Part shown: positions 58,651 to 64,000 of the stretch, piece by piece
How positions within the stretch are numbered: position 1 is the stretch's first letter
How the letters are laid out: each line of letters opens with the position of its first letter
Assembly (NCBI GenBank): GCA_922989275.2
Contig: OV277861.1
Location: forward strand, 29,542,479 to 29,606,478
Source of the DNA: Gari tellinella
Taxonomy: Eukaryota; Mollusca; Bivalvia; Cardiida; Psammobiidae
Length of the DNA stretch: 64,000 nucleotides
Reading direction: 5' to 3'
The notes under the pieces: model-generated
Databases searched by the model: none
Seen by the model: the letters and a program-made list of their open reading frames with translations, nothing else
What the model was told of the DNA's origin: nothing
Position numbers and translations under genes: made by a program

Positions 58651-60287
58651 CTATGCACATTTGTCAACTTTGATTTTCTTGTAGACTTTGTCTCGCTGTT
58701 CCAACATTGTACATACATCTTTCTGCTTCAAAATAGTTGCCATGGAAACAAGCTTAGACCCTGAGAAAGACACAGAATTCAAGCTATCCTTCTTTAATGC
58801 CTCGATTGACTGCAGAGCCAAAAGCAAAGACTGGCTCATAGAATCAGCCAATGGAAAGAGATTTGAGAACCAGAGATTGACCTTTGACGCTGACTTCCCC
58901 TGTTCTGACTGAATATTTGACAAATCTATTTTCAACACAGCAGCATAGTCCTCTACATACTTTCCCAGGAACGGCAGTTTCATGAGATCACTGTTGTGTG
59001 CTTCCTTCTTTAGATTATCTCTTATATCAAATGCAACGGTTGCATATTTTGTTACACTCTTATCATACACTGGGACAGTATGGATAAAGACATCATTGGG
59101 GAAAAAAATTGTGTGGGGGATTTTAACATCTCCAGCAGCCTCCAACACACTCTCACGGATAAACTCACAGTTACTGACTATGCAGTTTTGTCCAATGTTG
59201 ACAGGTATGCTGAAATTACAGTACTCAACAACAGATGTTTCAGGAATGCTGGATGTCATTGGCAAAGCACTGTGCATCACACAGCCCATGACTGTGTCAC
59301 TTTCAACAGTTGATATGCGCTGTTTCTTTACAGCTGGTTCAGCTATAACACTTGAGCTTTGTTCCTCTATGTCTGGAATCCACAAATTGAACACATCTTT
59401 TGATAGTCCAAGCTCGGCCTGAAATGTTGTGTCACAACAGAAATGATTGATATACTCCCTCATAGTGCCAATATGTATAAACTTGGAGCTATTCATGACT
59501 AGTAGTGAGATACCAGAGCCTTTCAGCATGTCAAACACAGCGCTTCGTGTTTTATAAAGATCCTTCGTCAGTGTGCTTACATTTGATGTGTTGTTGATGT
59601 AGCTGTCAGAAGCATTGTCACCCAAAGCCTGTAGAAAATCACCATAGGCATCAATCTCACATTTCACTTGACCAAAGCTCCTACCAAACTTTATCATTTT
59701 TGAGGTTATGTCATGAGCAAAGAAGAAAGAACTGTCTGTGTACACGGTTCTTTCTGAAACCTTAATGCCATCACAGTATTCGAGATCCTTTGATGTACGA
59801 AGTACCGCTCCTTTCTCATACATTACGCTCTCACTTGGTTTCTGCAAAACCTGCTTGCATCTACATACCTGAATAGGCTGTGATCGGTCAACTTTGTTTA
59901 AATCTTTAAACACGTACACACCATGACCCACTCCTATCTGCAGTGCTGATGGATGAGCCAGTGCTGTAAAACCATGGGGTTTAAATGCTACACCATCCAT
60001 ATTGTCTGGTAGACGATAAACAACAAAATCATCAGCACACGTTACAAAAACTCCCGGACACATGAGAGGAATTAGAGGACAGAACATGGCTAGTTTAATG
60101 TCCAGCATTTGATAAATTGGGCTTCCTTTTGGGACTGGTGAAAATATTTTCCCCAATATACTTGCACTAGGCATTCTTTGGCTCTGGCCACCTGCATGGA
60201 TAAGAAGAACCAGCTTGGAAAGCAACTCTTGTCTGCCATATTCTTCATTCAAGTATTCCATAGCTGTCAGTGTTGATCCACCATTTC
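58651..60287 (-). CDS. FPGT: Fucose-1-phosphate guanylyltransferase, 3' exon (last 544 residues)
   Basis: FPGT makes GDP-L-fucose from L-fucose-1-phosphate and GTP in the cytosolic salvage pathway, supplying fucosyltransferases. The exon begins at an acceptor (TTTTACAG before 60287) with a split glycine codon. NGGSTLTAMEYLNEEYGRQE then matches the family's sugar-nucleotide binding start. The motif HAGGQSQRMPSASILGKIFS fits the family signature (G-x-SQR-x-P-x-S-x-x-GK), and CADDFVVYR and HPSALQIGVGHGVYVF follow. The stop is at 58651. Vertebrate FPGT is about 600 residues and also has most of its coding region in one last exon, so only about 60 N-terminal residues are missing. They were not found up to 64000 and probably lie beyond the window. 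Confidence 0.96.
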
Positions 60288-60860
60288 CTGTAAAATTTCA
60301 GATAATAGAAATTCATTAAGGCCTTTAGCTAGTCAGAGTTTTCTTGTGGGCGAGTGGAAATGGGTCTCGACGATATAGACTTTTTCAACATGTGCTTGTA
60401 CTAGACAATTTACATAAAGAAAAGGTTGATAAGCTTCAGTGTCTGCATGGGTAGCTCAGTTGGTAGAGTGATTGACCAGCAATCTAAAGGTACTAGGTTC
60501 GAGTCCCATTCATTCCCTATTTGGACAGATAGATCTGAGCAAACAGTGTAGACCCTTATCAGACTGCTCCTCAGGGAGCAGTCTGATAAGGGTCTACACT
60601 GTTTGCCATTAAGTTTATTACACTGTTCGGACAAATTATGATCGCTCACCTGACCATGGTGACACTAGGATGGGTCACGTGATTTCAGAAAAGAAGATTT
60701 GTAAAAGGTGACCCCCAGGGCGGGGCCAATTTTGACCCCAGGGGCAAAAGTTGAACAACTAAGATAGAGGACCTGTATATACGAGAATATGTGCAAAATA
60801 TCTAAACTCAGTGTACTATGGTTTCAGACAAGAAGACTTTTGCAGTTTTCATTGAAAAAA
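60288..60860. other. FPGT upstream intron: tRNA-like fragment and GATC hairpin
   Basis: A tRNA-like segment at 60446-60513 is followed at 60537-60608 by a very clean hairpin (GTAGACCCTTATCAGACTGC with tip TCCTCAGGGA). Confidence 0.6.
60446..60513 (+). repeat. tRNA-derived segment (SINE head or tRNA pseudogene)
   Basis: A box GTAGCTCAGTTGGTAGAG and B box GGTTCGAGTCC are both near consensus. The anticodon arm (GATTGACCAGCAATC) would have only a 5-nt loop, and the acceptor ends GCATGGG / CATTCCC pair poorly, so a working tRNA is unlikely. Confidence 0.55.
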
Positions 60861-60867
60861 TCTATTT

Positions 60868-63400
60868 TTAGCTCAGGTGACCCAGATATGCAACAGACCA
60901 GAACCAATTCATCCATATATGTGAAGGACCTCTAAAAGTTACATCGTGCCATATATCAAAGCTCTGGCCATATTGGTTCCAGAGAAAAAGATGTTTGAAC
61001 ATTTCACTATATAACTCTATGTAAAACTGTGATCCCCGGGGCGGGCCAATTTTGACCCCAGGGACAAAATTTGAACAACTTTGATAGAGGATCTGTAGAC
61101 GATGCAATGTGCAAAATTTCTAAGCTTAGTGTACTATGGTTTCAGACAACAAGATTTTTTAAGTTCTCATTGAAAAAAATCTATTTTTAGCTCCGGTGAC
61201 CCAGATATGCAACGGACCTGAACCAATTCAACAATATACGTCAAATACCTCTAGAAGTAATACCATGCCAAATATCAAAGCTCTGGTCATTTTGGTTTCA
61301 GAGAAAAAGATGTTTGAACATTTCACTATATAACTCTATGTACAAGAGCCGCATGCGGCCCTAAATCGCTCACCTGAGTAACCTTTGTGTAATACTCAAT
61401 GCAAAATGAAGTTTTTCATTGCATGGAAGTGGACTGTTGCATGAAGAAGTAACTCAGAATCTGTGTCATTATTACTGTTTGAGCAAAAAGGAAAAATATG
61501 GAAACTATATAAAAAAAAGTCCTAATAAAGGGTGTTTTAAATAATATTCATTCGAAATATTATTGAATTCTGACAATGGTTACAGTTTCAGAGTAGAAGA
61601 TTTTTAAAGGGTTTCCTGTTTAAGTCTATGTAAAACTGATAAGCCCAGGGCGGGCCATTTTTGACCCTGAGGTCAAGATTTGAACAATCTTGTTAAAGGA
61701 CCATAAGGCAAAGCTATAGATGCCAAATATAAAAGGTCTGGGCCTTACGGTTTCAGAGAAGAAGATTTGTAAAGGTTTTACTATATAAGTCTATGTAAAA
61801 CTGATAAGCCCCGGGCGGGGCCATTTTTGACACGGGGGTCATGATTTGAACAATCTTGGTAGAGGGCCATAAGGCAAAGCTACATGCCAAATATAAAAGG
61901 TCTAGGCCATACAGTTGCAGAGAAGAAGACTTTTAAAGGTTTTCCTATATAACTCTATGTAAAACTGATAAGCCCTTGGGCGTGGCCATTTTTGACCCGG
62001 GGGTCATGATTTGATCACTCTTTGTAGAGAACCATAAGGCAAAGCTACATGCCAAATATAAAAGGTCTAGGCAATACAGTTTCAGAGAAGAAGAGTTTTA
62101 AAGGTTTTACTATATAACTCTATGTAAAACTGATAAGCCCCAGGGCGGGCCATTTTTGACATGGGGGTCATGATTTGAACAATGCTGGTAGAGGACCATA
62201 AGGAAAAGCTACATGCCAAATATAAAAGGTCTAGGCCATACAGTTTCAGAGAAGAAGACTTTTAAAGGTTTTCCTATATAACTCTTTGTAAAACTGATAA
62301 GCCCTGGGGCGTGGCCATTTTTGACCCGGGGTCATGATTTGAACAATCTTTGTAGAGAACCATAAAGCAAAGCTACATGCCAAATATAAAAGGTCTAGGC
62401 AATACAGTTTCAGAGAAGAAGACTTTTAAAGGTTTTCCTATATAACTCTATGTAAAACTGATAAGCCCCAGGGCGGGGCCATTTTTGACCTGGGGGTCAT
62501 TATTTGAACAATCTTGGCAAAGGTTCACAACATGATGCTACATATGAAATTTGGTTGTCCTAGGACTTATGGTTATTGACAAGAAGATTTTTAAAGTTTT
62601 GACTTTGGTTGTCAATATTATGTAAATACAGAAGATGACCACGCCCTCTGGCAGCCAAGTTTTTTGACGGATCAAAATTCTTTGAATAATTTTGAAAGTT
62701 TATACATTGAGAAACATTTTGGTGAAAAACCAAATTGAAATCGGACCAGTGGTTTTTGAGAAGAAGATTTTTTTAGATATTGTGCATGGTTGCCATGGCA
62801 ACAAGACCGATAGCCCCCTCCACTTTTTTTCAACAATTTTTGAAGCTCACAACTACAGTATGTATCTGACCAAGTTTGGTTAAAATTGGGCCATTGGTTT
62901 CAGAGAAGAAGTTATTTGAAACAAATTGTGAACAGACGACACCAACACCGACGTACGACGGACGGCGACCGATCACAATAGCTCACCTTGAGCACTTTGT
63001 GCTCAGGTGAGCTAAAAATGGTGACCCCTGGGGTGGGGCCAATTTTGACCCAAGGAGCAAAATTTGAACAACTTTGATAGAGGACCTATAGATGATGCTA
63101 TGTGCCAAATGTCTAAGCTCTGGCCCTTGTGGTTTCAGACAAGAAGATTTTTTTAAGATTTCCTTATTTTTTCACTTTGGTTGCTATGGCAACCAGAGTT
63201 CTGCATTGTTTCAAATTCTTTGAACAACTTTGAAAGAGCTTGACCCAAGGAACATTCCTGTGAAGTTTGGTTGCAATCAGGCCAGAATTTTTTAAGAAGA
63301 AGATGTTTGAAGAAATTGTTGACACACGACCAACGACGCAAGACGACGGACAAAGACCGACCACAAAAGCTCACTTTGAGCACTTTGTGCTCAGGTGAGC
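60868..63400. repeat. GCTCAGGTGA-ended elements with tandem units of about 165 bp
   Basis: Starts TTTAGCTCAGGTGACCCAGA, with a second start-like segment at 61184. The main array (61600-62560) has about six units with AACTCTATGTAAAACTGATA, GGGCCATTTTTGACCCGGGG and GCCAAATATAAAAGGTCTAG. One end is at 62975-63013 (GCTCACCTTGAGCACTTTGTGCTCAGGTGAGC hairpin) and a second at 63372-63400. ACGACGGACGGCGACCGA precedes the end. No coding capacity. Confidence 0.7.
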
Positions 63401-63404
63401 TTAA

Positions 63405-63941
63405 AGGGACTCGCAACCGGATGGTGTACTTGTCAAAATAAAATAAAATACTCAAATAAAAGCAAATTTGTGGCATTATTTGGCTTCTGACATTAAAAAA
63501 ATATGATCAGTCCAAAAAAAGTCTCAAGAATAGTCACCGAATCTTAGATTTTTAGATATTTTCCATCGTTTTTCTATACCGACTAGTAGACGGTATAGTT
63601 GTTGTTGTTGCTTCTCTACACGGGCTCAGACATAAACACGAGCCGAATTACGAAGTTGTATGCACTTTCGATTGCTACACATTGAAATACGTTAAATCGA
63701 TCCGAGATAAACGGATAGTTCCGTGGTCCATTGGTCTAAGCGGTTTCCCCTATTTTGCCTTCTGTCCGCCAATGCCGGGCCCCGGGTTCGAATCCCACCA
63801 GAGACCAATATTTTTTTTTATTGAAATACATTTTTTTAAACAGAATTTCTTATCCTAAACTAATTCTTTACCATTTATATAAGCGTTTGACACATATTTA
63901 CAAATTACTATTTTTAATGCACCATCTGGTTGCGAGTCGCT
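63405..63941 (+). mobile_element. TTAA-flanked TIR element carrying a tRNA-like unit, copy 3
   Basis: Ends AGGGACTCGCAACCGGATGG and the complement of ACCATCTGGTTGCGAGTCGCT, with TTAA on both sides (63401-63404, 63942-63945). The left interior up to GTTGTTGTTGTTGC and the right interior from TTATCCTAAACTAA match copies 1 and 2. The middle, with the tRNA-like unit, is clearly different. Confidence 0.88.
63718..63807 (+). ncRNA. tRNA-like Pol III unit in transposon copy 3, diverged 5' half
   Basis: A box TGGTCCATTGGTCTAAGCGG and B box GGGTTCGAATCC with CCACCAG after it. A GC-rich hairpin CCGCCAATGCCGG takes the place of the variable arm. A T9 run starts at 63811. The 5' half is unlike copies 1 and 2 while the T-arm side is nearly the same. 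Confidence 0.65.
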
Positions 63942-63975
63942 TTAAAATTCTTTTCAAAATAGCCTGGTCAGTCAA

Positions 63976-64000
63976 ATGTCAAACAGTTTGGATCCTGATG
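63976..64000. repeat. E-type hairpin arm, cut by the window end
   Basis: CAAACAGTTTGGATCCTGATG is one arm of the family E hairpin; the other arm should follow outside the window. Confidence 0.6.

Noticed and set aside
60446..60513. Functional tRNA gene
   Set aside because: A and B boxes are good, but the anticodon arm and acceptor stem do not fold properly.
60288..64000. Upstream FPGT exon within the window
   Set aside because: No minus-strand segment encoding the expected N-terminal part was found; the stretch is repeat elements.

Overview
This window looks like nuclear DNA from a marine or freshwater bivalve mollusc, or a close lophotrochozoan. It is AT-rich, with spliced genes that use GT-AG introns of about 0.5 to 3.6 kb. 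It is packed with short inverted-repeat transposons and with the tandem-repeat elements (TGTCCGTCCG starts, GCTCACCTGAG ends) I associate with bivalve genomes. No bacterial features are present. The taxon is an inference from style and protein content, not from a marker gene.

Three host genes can be read. (1) A PP2C-type protein phosphatase (PPM family, C. elegans T23F11.1/ppm-2-like) lies on the + strand at 9465-18554. Seven in-phase exons run to the stop codon; the N-terminal exons lie outside or were not found. (2) A complete six-exon gene for a GH3-domain acyl-adenylating enzyme (GHDC-like, 572 residues) lies on the - strand at 38935-45422, with a decayed copy of one exon inside an intron. 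(3) The large 3' exon of fucose-1-phosphate guanylyltransferase (FPGT, last 544 residues) lies on the - strand at 58651-60287. The three genes are not an operon and no shared pathway is evident.

Region 1-8546 is a Tigger/pogo DNA transposon whose transposase gene was split by a 7.26-kb inverted-repeat element (480-7741). That element carries at least two further nested elements. Region 8547-18554 is the phosphatase gene with repeat-filled introns. Region 18555-38934 has no recognised gene and holds dozens of MITEs. Region 38935-45422 is the GH3 gene. Region 45423-58650 is intergenic, with tandem arrays at 48.1, 50.6-52.0 and 54.1-55.9 kb. Region 60288-64000 is the FPGT upstream intron, made of tandem-repeat elements.

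Much of the non-coding DNA belongs to a few MITE families that target TTAA and carry almost perfect hairpin cores (called A, B and E here). F is a further hairpin family whose ends were not resolved. The most unusual element is a 504-537 bp TTAA-flanked family with three copies (25747, 35717, 63405). Each copy carries a type-II tRNA-like RNA polymerase III unit followed by an oligo-T run. No viral genes, rRNA genes, CRISPR arrays or bacterial regulatory sites were seen.
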